Below, piece after piece: positions 9,436 through 18,242 of a stretch of 64,000 nt of DNA. Within the stretch, counting starts at the first letter, position 1. Each line of letters begins with the position of its first letter. The position numbers were made by a program, and so were the translations under genes. Origin of the DNA: Pseudobdellovibrionaceae bacterium (GTDB lineage: Bacteria; Bdellovibrionota; Bdellovibrionia; Bdellovibrionales; UBA1609); NCBI GenBank assembly GCA_018663505.1, contig JABJQG010000053.1, forward strand, positions 16,239-80,238. The letters are read 5' to 3'. The notes beneath the pieces were generated by a model. That model saw only the letters and a list, made by a program, of their open reading frames with translations, was not told where the DNA came from and did not search any database.

Positions 9436-10014
9436 TTATTGCTCCAATCTAAAATTTGCAGAGCTTTGTTTTAACTCTTGGGTAAACTGCCCTTTAGGTG
9501 TGATAGCTCGTGCCTCTAGTTCTTCAATACCAGAAAATTGCTGGAATGCTCTTACATGTATGGCTTTAATATTGTCAATTTTTTTACAATGAAATGAGTA
9601 CTCTACGTGAAACTCTGAATGCTCTTCAGCTTCGTCACGGTGTTGGTTATGATTTCCAGAACTCTCTTCTTTCTTTTTTTCCAGTAAATCAGCTTTTACC
9701 TCTGCTTTCTTAGCAAGGCTACATCCCGCTGATGCGTCCAGTTTAATAATTAATTGAGGTTTTCTAAATATATCAACAGCTTGTTTCACCTTACTTTTTT
9801 GTTTATCAGTTTTGGCTTGATGCTCAAAACCAACAATATTATAAGCGGGAACCTCGATCTCGATCATTAATTTATTTCTTTCAATTGCTGCATTGAGCTT
9901 TCCATGACCATGTATGTGTGCTTCATGGTGGCGTTTTTTATGTTCTTTTTCTGTAGCACAAAGGATTGAACTTGAGAGTAATAGGAATATAATGATTATA
10001 TTTAACTGAGTCAT
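9436..10014 (-). CDS. ZrgA-like DUF2796 periplasmic zinc-binding protein
   Basis: A 192-residue exported protein with a signal peptide (residues 4-20) and a strongly His-rich mature start (HKKRHHEAHIHGHGKLN), then VPAYNIVGFEHQAK, the DUF2796 hallmark. A second His/Glu-rich stretch lies in NHQHRDEAEEHSEFH. In Vibrio, ZrgA (DUF2796) belongs to a zinc-uptake system with an ABC transporter, and the same partners follow here. The histidines fit zinc capture in the periplasm. CAGGAGAATT precedes the ATG. It is the first gene of the operon and probably under zinc-responsive control, although I could not find a clear Zur box. Confidence 0.88.
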   Translation of the reverse strand: MTQLNIIIIFLLLSSSILCATEKEHKKRHHEAHIHGHGKLNAAIERNKLMIEIEVPAYNIVGFEHQAKTDKQKSKVKQAVDIFRKPQLIIKLDASAGCSLAKKAEVKADLLEKKKEESSGNHNQHRDEAEEHSEFHVEYSFHCKKIDNIKAIHVRAFQQFSGIEELEARAITPKGQFTQELKQSSANFRLEQ

Positions 10015-10195
10015 TTTAATTCTCCTGTAGATTTTACGGTTTATTGAACTTTATTACTAACCCCTACATATGAAAAGGCAGGAGCTCTAAGGCGGTTGAT
10101 TGTAACCAATTATTTGAGAAACACTGTTTCGAAGAAATAAATAAAAACTTCTATAAAGTATAAAATATCAAACACTGATCTTACATATTATCTAT

Positions 10196-10218
10196 AAAAA
10201 AGGATTAATTGTTAATCC
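10196..10218 (-). terminator. Rho-independent terminator after the small His/Cys protein gene
   Basis: Read on the minus strand, GGATTAA-CAA-TTAATCC forms a perfect 7-bp hairpin followed directly by TTTTTT. It separates the small gene at 10275-10547 from the zinc-type operon downstream. A second copy of the arm (AATCCTTTTTT at 10259-10269) allows an alternative longer pairing with AAAAAAGGATT. Confidence 0.75.
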
Positions 10219-10274
10219 ACCATAACAATGAGTGAATCTATTGCTGGTAAAGTAGAGAATCCTTTTTTGTACAA

Positions 10275-10547
10275 TTAACTAAATAACGGAGGAGCTCTTG
10301 GAGATGACTGGACAAGAAGGTTTGTCTTAAATACTAAAACACTTGGCGTAATAGTAAGTTTGAATTCAAATGGGCTAGAAATTTTAATATGGTTATCACC
10401 TGGCTCTATACCAGGCGAATGCGTTTGAAGTTCACAAATAACACAGTTATGTTGGGTGTGGTCTTCATCTACAAGTGTGTGTGACAATCCATGGAACTGG
10501 ATTGCCATAAGTGAAAAGAAAAGGGCATATTGGATTAACCTACGCAT
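10275..10547 (-). CDS. Small exported His/Cys protein near the zinc operon
   Basis: A protein of 90 residues with an N-terminal signal or anchor segment, then HGLSHTLVDEDHTQHNCVICE, which combines histidines with a C-x2-C pair, and a SPRAPP motif at the C-terminus. This arrangement resembles small DUF2946-like proteins that sit beside metal transport genes. Metal binding or sensing at the envelope is inferred. The ATG at 10547 gives a normal signal peptide; a TTG at 10574 would add nine charged residues. Neither has a good ribosome binding site. It has its own terminator and so is a separate unit from the operon. Confidence 0.6.
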   Translation of the reverse strand: MRRLIQYALFFSLMAIQFHGLSHTLVDEDHTQHNCVICELQTHSPGIEPGDNHIKISSPFEFKLTITPSVLVFKTNLLVQSSPRAPPLFS

Positions 10548-10649
10548 ATATCGTTTGTATGCTTTTTGGAGCAAAATAGGAAGCTCTTTTACTGTATTAT
10601 AATTAAGCTTTCTTAATTTCCCCTGAGGGTTTACCAGCCTCCTGACTAA

Positions 10650-10659
10650 GACCTAGGTC
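10650..10659. promoter_or_regulatory. Palindrome GACCTAGGTC, candidate operator (copy 1)
   Basis: A perfect 10-bp palindrome in the divergent intergenic region between the small His/Cys gene and the gene at 10743. The same 10 bases recur at 18243-18252 upstream of a porin gene. Flanks are shared too: AAGACCTAGGTC, two or three bases, ACAAT, then TTATT, read toward 10743 here and toward the porin there. Confidence 0.4.
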
Positions 10660-10742
10660 CTACAATGTTATTACCGAGACTCTTAGCTTATTCACATAGA
10701 GTTTTTGTTGCACAGTGCGCATTAAAAACTTTAAAATAAGTT

Positions 10743-12158
10743 ATGCCAAAAGATACAATGAGTCCCATAAGAAAAGCCCTTCAGATTAACCTAGATGACC
10801 AAGTCTATGGATCCTTTGCCGAAATCGGCGCAGGACAGGAGGTGGCTCGTCATTTCTTTCAGGCGGGCCGCGCATCACATACCGTTGCTAAATCCATGTC
10901 GGCTTATGATATGAAATTTAGTGATGAAATTTATGGTCGTGAAGATAGCGGACGCTATGTTGTGGAATCACGACTTCTAAAAATGTTAGAAAAGGAATTT
11001 TTATTGCTCAAAGAACGTCTACTAGAAAAACGAGGTGATGAAACTTGCTTTTTTTCCTTTGCATCTACAGTAACCACTTCATCAAACACCAAAGGAGCAC
11101 GATGCCATGGTTGGATTGGTGTTTGCTACCAGCTTCGCCCAGGAGGACCAACAAATAAAATTATCTTACATTTAAATATGAAAGATAAGTTTCGTTTACA
11201 ACAACAAGAAGCCCTTGGTGTTTTAGGTGTAAATCTAATACATGCCGCATTTTACCGTTATGAAAAAAAAGTAGATCTCATAAACTCGCTTACTGATAAC
11301 CTTAGCCCCGACCGTGTAGAAATAGATATGATTCGATCTGAAGGTGTTGATTTAAAGCATATTGATAATCGATTATTATCACTAGAGCTTGTTCGACAAG
11401 GCTTTACCGACGCTGTCCTGTTTGCCCCTAATGGAAAAGTGGTACAGGCTGCAGAGGCACTACATGGCCAAGCCGTTCTACTACAGCGTGGGACATTCCG
11501 TCCAGTAACAAAAACTAATATGCTACTTATAGATCACAGTTTAGAGGAAATAAAAAATGATAATCTAGAAAAAAAGCCCATGGCCATTTTAGAGCTCACC
11601 ATGCATTTACTAAACACCTCTACAGATCCTTCCGCAACTGTGACCATTGATCAAAAAGATTTTTTAGATCGTGTTGAGACACTAACTCTTCTTGGTCACC
11701 ACGTACTTATTTCAAATTTCTTTTACTTTTACCAACTCAAAGAATACTTAAGACGCTGTACTAAAGAAGAAGTTTATATGACTATTGGAGCACCACTACT
11801 GGATAAGTTATTCAATAATGAATACTACAAAAAGCTACCTCACGGAATCCTTGGAGCTTTTGGTAATTTATTCGATAGCAAAACTAAACTTTTGGTTTTT
11901 CCTTATAAAGATAATGACATCTGTCTAACTTCCCAAGCCTTTTCTCCAGAACCATCCCTCTATCACCTTTATAAGCATCTATTTGAAAACAAGTTTATTA
12001 AAGATATTTCTAATTGTGACAACATCGACACTACTGTTCACTCTTCCAATATCCGACAAATGCTAGAAGAAAATGATCCTAATTGGGAGGATCTGGTTCC
12101 CGACATTGCACGGGATCATATCAAAAAAAAGAAGCTTTTTGGTTTAGGTGAGAAATAA
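10743..12158 (+). CDS. Conserved protein of unknown function
   Basis: A 471-residue soluble protein with no signal peptide or membrane span. Its N-terminus (INLDDQVYGSFAEIGAGQEV, ARHFFQAGRASHTVAKSMSAYD, then RYVVESRLLKML) is the kind of highly conserved opening seen in a widespread bacterial family that has no established function. I do not recognise catalytic motifs. Further conserved-looking blocks are TTSSNTKGARCHGWIGVCYQ and LFAPNGKVVQAAEALHGQAV. The next gene begins three bases after its stop, so the two are an operon. The start is uncertain: there is no strong binding site at 10743 and an in-frame ATG lies at 10758. Confidence 0.75.
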   Translation: MPKDTMSPIRKALQINLDDQVYGSFAEIGAGQEVARHFFQAGRASHTVAKSMSAYDMKFSDEIYGREDSGRYVVESRLLKMLEKEFLLLKERLLEKRGDETCFFSFASTVTTSSNTKGARCHGWIGVCYQLRPGGPTNKIILHLNMKDKFRLQQQEALGVLGVNLIHAAFYRYEKKVDLINSLTDNLSPDRVEIDMIRSEGVDLKHIDNRLLSLELVRQGFTDAVLFAPNGKVVQAAEALHGQAVLLQRGTFRPVTKTNMLLIDHSLEEIKNDNLEKKPMAILELTMHLLNTSTDPSATVTIDQKDFLDRVETLTLLGHHVLISNFFYFYQLKEYLRRCTKEEVYMTIGAPLLDKLFNNEYYKKLPHGILGAFGNLFDSKTKLLVFPYKDNDICLTSQAFSPEPSLYHLYKHLFENKFIKDISNCDNIDTTVHSSNIRQMLEENDPNWEDLVPDIARDHIKKKKLFGLGEK

Positions 12159-12160
12159 AT

Positions 12161-12844
12161 ATGTCTAGTTTTTTAAAGATTTTAAATTTAACTAAAATTG
12201 CCCTCCTCCTTTTACTCAGCTTTAGTATGGTCGCACAAGACGACGACGGTCTTCAAGAGTTACAAAATATCCGTAATCAGCAAATGAAACAAGCTGGAGA
12301 CCTGCAGAAGTATGTTCAAAAAATGCAAGAGGAAGGTAAAATTCCAAATACAAATGCTGATCCTTCTCGCCAACAACAACCTCAAATGGGTAACGTACCT
12401 CAATTTACTAATGAAAAAGATATCTTTGGTAATACCGAAGGGGGGGCGGACCCTTTAGCAGATAAGCTGGAGGGCATACAAAAAGGTCTGGGGCTAAGTG
12501 ACGAAAATGTAAACTCTGGAAAACAATTATTTGCTAAATATATTAAACCCATTCTTAATAAAGTTATATCCATTGTCCAGAATCCTAATGTGTTAGGGAG
12601 ACTCATGGAAATGATGGAACTTAATCGACAAAAAAAAATGTACCTTTTTCAATTTGGATTTATTGTTTTTATATTCTTTTTTAGAATATACATAAATGGA
12701 AAAGCAAAAAAATGGACACAAAAACTAAAAAACTTTTTTATTGTCTTTGCTACATATATTTTTGGATCTACCTTAGTCGTACCCATCATTGTTTATAGAG
12801 GCTACTATACTCGACTACTGAAAGCCATATACGAGGCCCTCTAG
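12161..12844 (+). CDS. Exported/membrane protein of unknown function, partner of the 10743 gene
   Basis: 227 residues: a signal peptide or first span (8-25), an acidic and Gln-rich segment with coiled-coil character (28-60), a Pro/Gln-rich linker (65-85), a helical stretch, and two C-terminal membrane spans (about 160-178 and 192-212) separated by a basic loop. No family is recognised. The layout suggests a periplasmic N-terminal part held by a C-terminal membrane hairpin. It begins three bases after the preceding stop, with TAGGTGAGA as binding site, so the two products are probably made together. Confidence 0.65.
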   Translation: MSSFLKILNLTKIALLLLLSFSMVAQDDDGLQELQNIRNQQMKQAGDLQKYVQKMQEEGKIPNTNADPSRQQQPQMGNVPQFTNEKDIFGNTEGGADPLADKLEGIQKGLGLSDENVNSGKQLFAKYIKPILNKVISIVQNPNVLGRLMEMMELNRQKKMYLFQFGFIVFIFFFRIYINGKAKKWTQKLKNFFIVFATYIFGSTLVVPIIVYRGYYTRLLKAIYEAL

Positions 12845-12859
12845 CTCTGCTTATTGTAA

Positions 12860-14362
12860 TCAGGAGCTTTCGACGAACTCTGATAACGCCTGCACTAATT
12901 GTCCATTTCCACCCGGCTCTAAAAGTACACCTGTGGGAATATCTTTCCACGCATAAATATCAAAGTGTATCCAAGGCACTCCCTTAACAAAAACTTCTAA
13001 AAATAAGGCTGCATTCATTGCTCCACCAAATCCATTTACACTATTAACCATATCGGCTTTAATGGAATTGAATTTAGCTCTATGAGGTTGGTAAAGTGGC
13101 ATACGCCAACATGGTTCTGCACTTTCATGCAACGCCCGATCCATTTTTTGTGATAGCTTATCATCATTAGAAAAATAACCAGCAACATCAGTGCCTAGGG
13201 TCGCCTTGATTGCTCCAGTGAGTGTAGCCACATTAATAACATATTCCGGTTTTTCTTTCTGAGTCACTGCCACATCTAGTACATCAGCTAAAACTAACCG
13301 CCCTTCTGCATCAGTGTTATCAACTTCAATGGAAATGCCAGATCGTCCTACATAAATGTCACCAGGCCTAAATGCATCTCTGGAAATGGAGTTCTCACAA
13401 ATACCTATATAAAAATCCATAGCTTTTTTGGGCTGAGTCATTCCTACCATATGTGCGAGGCCCATTACCGAAGCCGACCCGCCCATATCTTTTTTCATAT
13501 TTCTAATTCCACTAGAGGGTTTTATGTTTAACCCCCCTGTATCAAAAGTCACACCCTTACCAACAAAAGCAATGGGAGTGGATTTTTTTGCAGGCCTATA
13601 CGACACCTTTACCATCACAGGTGGATGTTTTGCCCCCTGGCCTACTGCAAGCATCAAACCCATGTTTTCTTTTTTTAATCGTGCTTCATTCCAAATTTCA
13701 ACATCCATATTTTTAAACTGTACAAAATGAGCTCTTGCCCATTGAGCATAACTTTTTGGTGTTAAATGGTTTGTAGGCAGATTCACTAGGTGGCGAGCTA
13801 CATTTACTCCTGTACCCACTGCGCTTGCGTGTAAAATCTCTTTCTTAGTCACTTGTCCTTTTTCTTTAGACATAGTGACCTGTGGCTGCTTAATTCGACC
13901 TGAGTCTTTAAAGCTATAAGCGCCAATTTCTAAACCAATAAGCATGGCCTGGATATCTTCAGATTTTGCATCAAACAAAACTACGTTATTAAAATCTAAT
14001 CCTCTTTGAGCCTTAACCACGGAACCCATTTGATCCCTTACTAAACCATAACGGCTTGGTTTTAGAGCCCCCCTGTGGTTCGTCTTAAATAACTTAGATT
14101 CTCGATTTTCAAGGAGATAAAATCTAACAACATGTACAAAGCCTCTTTCATTTTGAAAAACTTCAAATACTTTTTTAGATTCTTTAAGCAGTTGTAGCTG
14201 CCAGGGTTCCAATACTTTTTTTAATTCTCTATTTTGCTTTAAATTATTTTTATGAAAGAAGTAAAACGAAAAAATGCCAGTCCCTTTAGAACTGGCATTT
14301 TTTTTATTAAATTTAAAACTTTCTAACCACGGTTTTTCAACTTGTTTTAAAGTTCGAATCAT
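12860..14362 (-). CDS. pepA: Leucyl aminopeptidase (M17)
   Basis: A cytosolic metallo-aminopeptidase of about 500 residues. The catalytic domain shows GKGVTFDTGGLNIKP with its metal-binding lysine and aspartate, MKKDMGGSASVMGL, and the family signature NTDAEGRL, followed by NVATLTGA. The N-terminal domain is divergent, as is usual in M17. It lies 20 bases after the FKBP gene. Oddly, a strong bidirectional terminator (14269-14305) sits inside codons about 20-32, encoding the stretch KKNASSKGTGIFSF. Either the hairpin works as an attenuator or the true start lies downstream at a rare codon; no better start was found. Confidence 0.88.
   Translation of the reverse strand: MIRTLKQVEKPWLESFKFNKKNASSKGTGIFSFYFFHKNNLKQNRELKKVLEPWQLQLLKESKKVFEVFQNERGFVHVVRFYLLENRESKLFKTNHRGALKPSRYGLVRDQMGSVVKAQRGLDFNNVVLFDAKSEDIQAMLIGLEIGAYSFKDSGRIKQPQVTMSKEKGQVTKKEILHASAVGTGVNVARHLVNLPTNHLTPKSYAQWARAHFVQFKNMDVEIWNEARLKKENMGLMLAVGQGAKHPPVMVKVSYRPAKKSTPIAFVGKGVTFDTGGLNIKPSSGIRNMKKDMGGSASVMGLAHMVGMTQPKKAMDFYIGICENSISRDAFRPGDIYVGRSGISIEVDNTDAEGRLVLADVLDVAVTQKEKPEYVINVATLTGAIKATLGTDVAGYFSNDDKLSQKMDRALHESAEPCWRMPLYQPHRAKFNSIKADMVNSVNGFGGAMNAALFLEVFVKGVPWIHFDIYAWKDIPTGVLLEPGGNGQLVQALSEFVESS
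14269..14305. terminator. Bidirectional intrinsic terminator inside the pepA frame
   Basis: ATGCCAGT (14274-14281) pairs perfectly with ACTGGCAT (14291-14298) over a 9-base loop. Eight T follow on the plus strand and six A precede on the left, giving six T on the minus strand. It could end transcripts of the FKBP gene before most of pepA is read. Confidence 0.75.
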
Positions 14363-14382
14363 TTTTAATCTTGTCCTTTAGA

Positions 14383-15150
14383 TTATTTTTTTGGTTTTTT
14401 TCCTTGTGCATCCATAGCTTTTTTAATGTGCTTTTGTAGGTCTAATTTCTTACCTGCAGCAGCCGCATCTACGATTTCTAATAGCTCTACATCAAAAAGT
14501 AAAACAGAGTTTGGAGGAATTCCTGGGCGACCAGAAGGGCCATAAGCAATATCAGCAGGAATAGTTAACTGCCACTTAGAACCAACAGGCATAAGTAATA
14601 GTGCTTCTGTCCAGCCTTTTATAACGCCATTTACAGGAAACTCAGCAGGTTTATTTCTTTTGTAAGAGCTATCAAATTCTTTTCCAGAAGTTAATGTCCC
14701 TTTGTAATGAACCTTTACTGTGTCTGTAGCTTTAGGCACAGGACCGCTTCCTTTTGTGATGACTTTATAAAGAAGTCCACTATCTAATTTAGTAACACCG
14801 TCGGCTGTTGCAGCTTTAGCTAAAAACGCAGCACCATCAGTTTTATTTTTCTCGCCATCTTTTTTACGTTTTTCCATGCGCATTTTTTGCATATTAGTCA
14901 TAGCTTCTTGCATTTCTTCACGAGTCATTCGAGAGTCTTTACCTTCTCTAGCTTCTTCAATGGATTGAGCCATCATTTTAATATCCACGTCTACTTCTTG
15001 AGCTTTTAGGTTTTTACCAATCTGCTGCCCAATAGCATAAGAGACTTTTTGCACATCCGTTTTTGGGTCACTTGCTGGTAAGCAAGAAATTAGTGTTGTT
15101 GTAACAAACACTACTGCTGCTACTTTTAATGCTGAGTTAATTGACTTCAT
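14383..15150 (-). CDS. FKBP-type peptidyl-prolyl isomerase lipoprotein
   Basis: A 255-residue lipoprotein with lipobox LISC (Cys23), an FKBP_N dimerisation region (KVSYAIGQQIGKNLKAQEVD, about 38-100) and a C-terminal FKBP domain (about 125-230) with VHYKGTLTSGKEFDSSY, IPADIAYGPSGRPGIPPNSV and LLFDVELLEI. It should catalyse proline isomerisation and assist folding of envelope proteins, as Mip and FkpA do. A lysine-rich tail ends the protein. AAGGAGC precedes the ATG. pepA lies downstream on the same strand. Confidence 0.95.
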   Translation of the reverse strand: MKSINSALKVAAVVFVTTTLISCLPASDPKTDVQKVSYAIGQQIGKNLKAQEVDVDIKMMAQSIEEAREGKDSRMTREEMQEAMTNMQKMRMEKRKKDGEKNKTDGAAFLAKAATADGVTKLDSGLLYKVITKGSGPVPKATDTVKVHYKGTLTSGKEFDSSYKRNKPAEFPVNGVIKGWTEALLLMPVGSKWQLTIPADIAYGPSGRPGIPPNSVLLFDVELLEIVDAAAAGKKLDLQKHIKKAMDAQGKKPKK

Positions 15151-15568
15151 AAGTAAAGCTCCTTCAAATTCCTGTTTAAGTTTAAATATTTAGCTATTAA
15201 AATAGATTAATAATCTTTTGTAAAGGGAAAGCTCTAAGTGCATAATTTCAGATGCAAACAGTCATGCCCCATCACACACAATAGCTCAATTGGCGAGCAC
15301 ACAAGCCCTCTCCATTGACCATTACACTTTGAAATTTTATGGAACATTGATCACACCTACAACCCCTCAAACGGGACTACTGCTTCACAAGTCAAAGCAG
15401 CGTATGACATTAACCGTATAAAAATAGCTTAACTCTTCTATTGTAGAAACTCTTGAATAGTTATTTGTTTTACAAAGTGCCCATAATTGACTGATTTTTC
15501 ACAGTTTTCTTGGTTTAAAGGGAGCTGAAGCAGGCCTTAGCTGGCATAAATCTTGTAAGAGTTTTAAT
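15151..15568. other. Divergent intergenic region, 418 bases
   Basis: It lies between the FKBP gene (minus) and a secreted protein gene (plus). It must carry both promoters. I see no gene, RNA or convincing repeat in it. A TGGCAT...TTGT element near 15542 resembles a sigma-54 site but is too close to the start codon to be credible. Confidence 0.4.
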
Positions 15569-16234
15569 ATGAGAAAATCGAAATTCAGCATTCTAATTTC
15601 ACTTGTATCTGTACTGATGCTGTTTTCCCTTACGTCTTGGTCTGCAAGCGATGCGCCTGTGTCCACTTCTGACTCAGCTAAAAACTCTCAAGAGTCAAAC
15701 GACATGGGACTCTTAGAGCAAACCTATGCCCATAAAGTCATCGAAGCCCCATATACTCACTGTGTGACTCAAGCAGATAATTACACCCAATTTCGTACTT
15801 TAGATATTTATTGCACTACATATGACCCCTCCAAAAATCCCCACCTTAAGGCAGAGTTCACTGTAAAGTTTGGTAACAAAACCGTTTCTTTTTATGCCGA
15901 AGACCATATTGAATCTACCAATGAGGGGTACTACGCATATAGCTTTAAACTCAGGCACTACACAGGTTTTCAGGGCAAAAAGTGGAATAATAGTATTTTT
16001 GAAATCACATACGCTCTAGATAGTAAGTTAATACAAGATGGGTTTAGCCCGTGCCGTTCTTCAAGAATTCCTTCTTCTCCTAACAACCCTGACACCCTAT
16101 CTGATGACTCCTGCAAAGTAAGTGAAGCCAACGATACCTCTTGGACTTATTTTGAGCGTTTACCTCAAGAAGAAAATCGTAGTCAAAGCAGAGTATTACC
16201 TAATGATAATACTCCTGAACTTGAATCAAACTAA
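15569..16234 (+). CDS. Secreted protein of unknown function
   Basis: A 221-residue protein with a signal peptide ending at about SWSASDA (residue 26), a Ser/Thr/Asn-rich mature start, a central region with beta-strand character (AEFTVKFGNKTVSFYAEDH) and a Ser/Pro/Asn-rich tail. Cysteines at CVTQ, YCTTY, PCRSS and SCKVS could form two disulfides. No known domain. It is monocistronic, flanked by a large upstream region. Confidence 0.6.
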   Translation: MRKSKFSILISLVSVLMLFSLTSWSASDAPVSTSDSAKNSQESNDMGLLEQTYAHKVIEAPYTHCVTQADNYTQFRTLDIYCTTYDPSKNPHLKAEFTVKFGNKTVSFYAEDHIESTNEGYYAYSFKLRHYTGFQGKKWNNSIFEITYALDSKLIQDGFSPCRSSRIPSSPNNPDTLSDDSCKVSEANDTSWTYFERLPQEENRSQSRVLPNDNTPELESN

Positions 16235-16367
16235 ATAATTATTATTGAGCATAAAAAACATTAGTTAAACTCCACAAAATCCTATAGCTAAAATGAAAAG
16301 CCTCATTACTAGGGGAAATACTTAAAAAGCCCATTGTAGATGGCGACAGAGAGCCTCGAGCAATTTC

Positions 16368-16829
16368 TCAAATTTTAATTACAGGGTTTTGCCTTTTGCA
16401 GGTTTTGGAATCAAAAGTTTTCTCAACAGGCTCTTCTGGCATATAAAGCTCTGTGGATTCGCTAATTTCTAAATCCAACTGGACCGTCAAAGCCATTCTT
16501 GTGGTCTCCACAAAACTACCCATATAGTCCTTACCGTAATAAAGATCTCCTCTAAGAGTCCCTTTAAAAGCTGTTTTTTCACAATAAGCCCTATAAGTAG
16601 AATTTCTTCTTGGTCCCTGGTCGGGCACTAAAATCACCTTGTTGTCCGCAAGTATTCCCTGTTCTGGAAACTCCACATCATAATAATAAGTGCTTCCATT
16701 TTTTTCGTTTTGTCGCATTCTCACTAATGTAGATGCACCGTTGTCTTCACAAAGAAAATCTCCTGAAATATTTGGACATGCCCACAATATATTCGGCAAA
16801 CAAAAAAACATAAAAATTAAAAATTTCAT
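16368..16829 (-). CDS. Secreted small protein of unknown function
   Basis: About 153 residues with signal peptide MKFLIFMFFCLPNILWA followed by CPNISGDFLCEDNG, then a beta-rich domain with a final cysteine (SKTCKRQNP). The pattern of a cysteine directly after the cleavage site and a second one six residues on suggests a small disulfide-bonded periplasmic or outer-surface domain. The ATG at 16829 is preferred over one 17 codons upstream because GGGAGAGGG lies just before it and a signal peptide then starts the protein. Confidence 0.6.
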   Translation of the reverse strand: MKFLIFMFFCLPNILWACPNISGDFLCEDNGASTLVRMRQNEKNGSTYYYDVEFPEQGILADNKVILVPDQGPRRNSTYRAYCEKTAFKGTLRGDLYYGKDYMGSFVETTRMALTVQLDLEISESTELYMPEEPVEKTFDSKTCKRQNPVIKI

Positions 16830-17041
16830 TCCCTCTCCCCTTGTTTTTAATGATATTAGAGTAAAACAAAAGGCTATCACTTATTTGTGGCTGGTCAATG
16901 GTGCTAACGCGGCTCAACTTTTTTCTTTTTTCTCAAGGCATACCTTTCTTCTTCCTCTAATTCGCTTCCTATGGTCTAGGCGCATACAATCCTGTTCCCA
17001 AAGTCGCGTTAGCCCACTCTGAGCTTCAACACTGGACAATA

Positions 17042-17071
17042 AAAAAAAGCCCGGGATAACCCAGGCTTTTT
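17042..17071 (-). terminator. Rho-independent terminator of the porin gene
   Basis: On the minus strand, AGCCTGGG-TTAT-CCCGGGCT (eight pairs, one G-U) is followed by a run of T. It lies about 30 bases after the porin stop codon. Confidence 0.88.
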
Positions 17072-17099
17072 TACTTTTGAAACAATTAGTTTCTAGGAC

Positions 17100-18170
17100 T
17101 TAGAAATTAGCAGCCCATTGAATTGTCATTCCAGATTTAGCATCATCAGAACCAGCAACTACCGGACCTGTTGTAGCATCACCAGTTGCATAAAGAGTGG
17201 CTGTGTAATATTCAAAAGTGATATTACAACCTTCGTCTTTATTAAAACCAACGGCTAATAAAGTTTTAGAACTAGGTAAACTTAAAGCTAATGCCTCAGC
17301 AGTCATTTGTTGAGCTACACCAAAAGTAAATTTGTCCATTTTATGGCTAACTTCAATAGATGTTGCTGTAGGAGTTGCATCAACTGCCGCTCCAGCATTT
17401 GCGGTAAATGTAGAAATATTCTCCATTTGACCTGCCATCATATGCTCAAAGCCAACAGAAGTATTTCCAAAAGTTGCATCTACACTAATTGCAGTTGCAG
17501 CAACTTCATTCTCAGTTCCAACAGTAAAAACAGACCTGTTAGTTTCAGCAAAGTTACTTAACATACCAACATTTGTGTTTACTGTAAAAGAATCACCTTT
17601 AAAAGCGTGAGAAAGAAAAAGACCATTACCACTGACTGTGTCAGCACCATCAGTTTCTGTCTTATTTTTGTCTCCATTAAAAAGGTACAAGCCAAAAGAT
17701 AATCCTGCGTCTTTTAGGTGATAAGCTGCCTGAATAACATTTTCAGTAGTCTCACCAAACTCTAAAGTTAGAGGGTCAGAAACCATCACTGTGTTATAAG
17801 TACCAAATGGAACAATTTTACGGCCAAGGTTCATTTCTAAAGCGCCGTCCAACATCTTTCTAGTTAAATAAGCTTCTTCAACCCACTGCATATTAGTGTC
17901 AGTACTTGCGTCTGCTCCCTTATCTTCAAACAATAGAACCATAGTTCCTGTTAAAGTTGGGTTAACTTGAGCTTTAATACCAAGCTGAGCTGTAGCTAAA
18001 GCTATATCACTTTTTGCTCCGGCATCTTTATCGTAAGTGTCACCAGATGTAGTGCTTAATTCTACTTCAACTAGTCCTTCTACTGTTACTTTTGATTCTG
18101 CGTTTACTGATGCAGAAAAAATCAGGGCTGCCGTTAGAGCAACTAATTTTGTCGTCATTGTTGTTTTCAT
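17100..18170 (-). CDS. LbtU-type outer membrane porin
   Basis: A 356-residue outer membrane beta-barrel. A signal peptide (MKTTMTTKLVALTAALIFSA...NAES) leads into alternating strands: VEGLVEVELSTTSG, WVEEAYLTRKMLDGALEMNLGRKIVPFGTY, and FGETTENVIQAAYHLKDAGLSFGLYLFNG. This order matches the LbtU siderophore-porin family, and the C-terminus ends in phenylalanine (IQWAANF), the usual barrel assembly signal. AAGGAG precedes ATG 18170; an in-frame ATG ten codons upstream is not used. The palindrome GACCTAGGTC lies 73 bases upstream. Ligand unknown; iron-siderophore uptake is only the family name. Confidence 0.8.
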   Translation of the reverse strand: MKTTMTTKLVALTAALIFSASVNAESKVTVEGLVEVELSTTSGDTYDKDAGAKSDIALATAQLGIKAQVNPTLTGTMVLLFEDKGADASTDTNMQWVEEAYLTRKMLDGALEMNLGRKIVPFGTYNTVMVSDPLTLEFGETTENVIQAAYHLKDAGLSFGLYLFNGDKNKTETDGADTVSGNGLFLSHAFKGDSFTVNTNVGMLSNFAETNRSVFTVGTENEVAATAISVDATFGNTSVGFEHMMAGQMENISTFTANAGAAVDATPTATSIEVSHKMDKFTFGVAQQMTAEALALSLPSSKTLLAVGFNKDEGCNITFEYYTATLYATGDATTGPVVAGSDDAKSGMTIQWAANF

Positions 18171-18242
18171 GTTGTTCTCCTTATTAATGTTTATTAACAT
18201 GCGTACACTTAATTTAAATTTTACTTACCAAATAATTGTCTC

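Noticed and set aside
15542..15557. Sigma-54-like element TGGCAT-N5-TTGT
   Set aside because: It deviates at the -12 GC and would start transcription about two bases before the start codon, so it is not credible as the gene's promoter.
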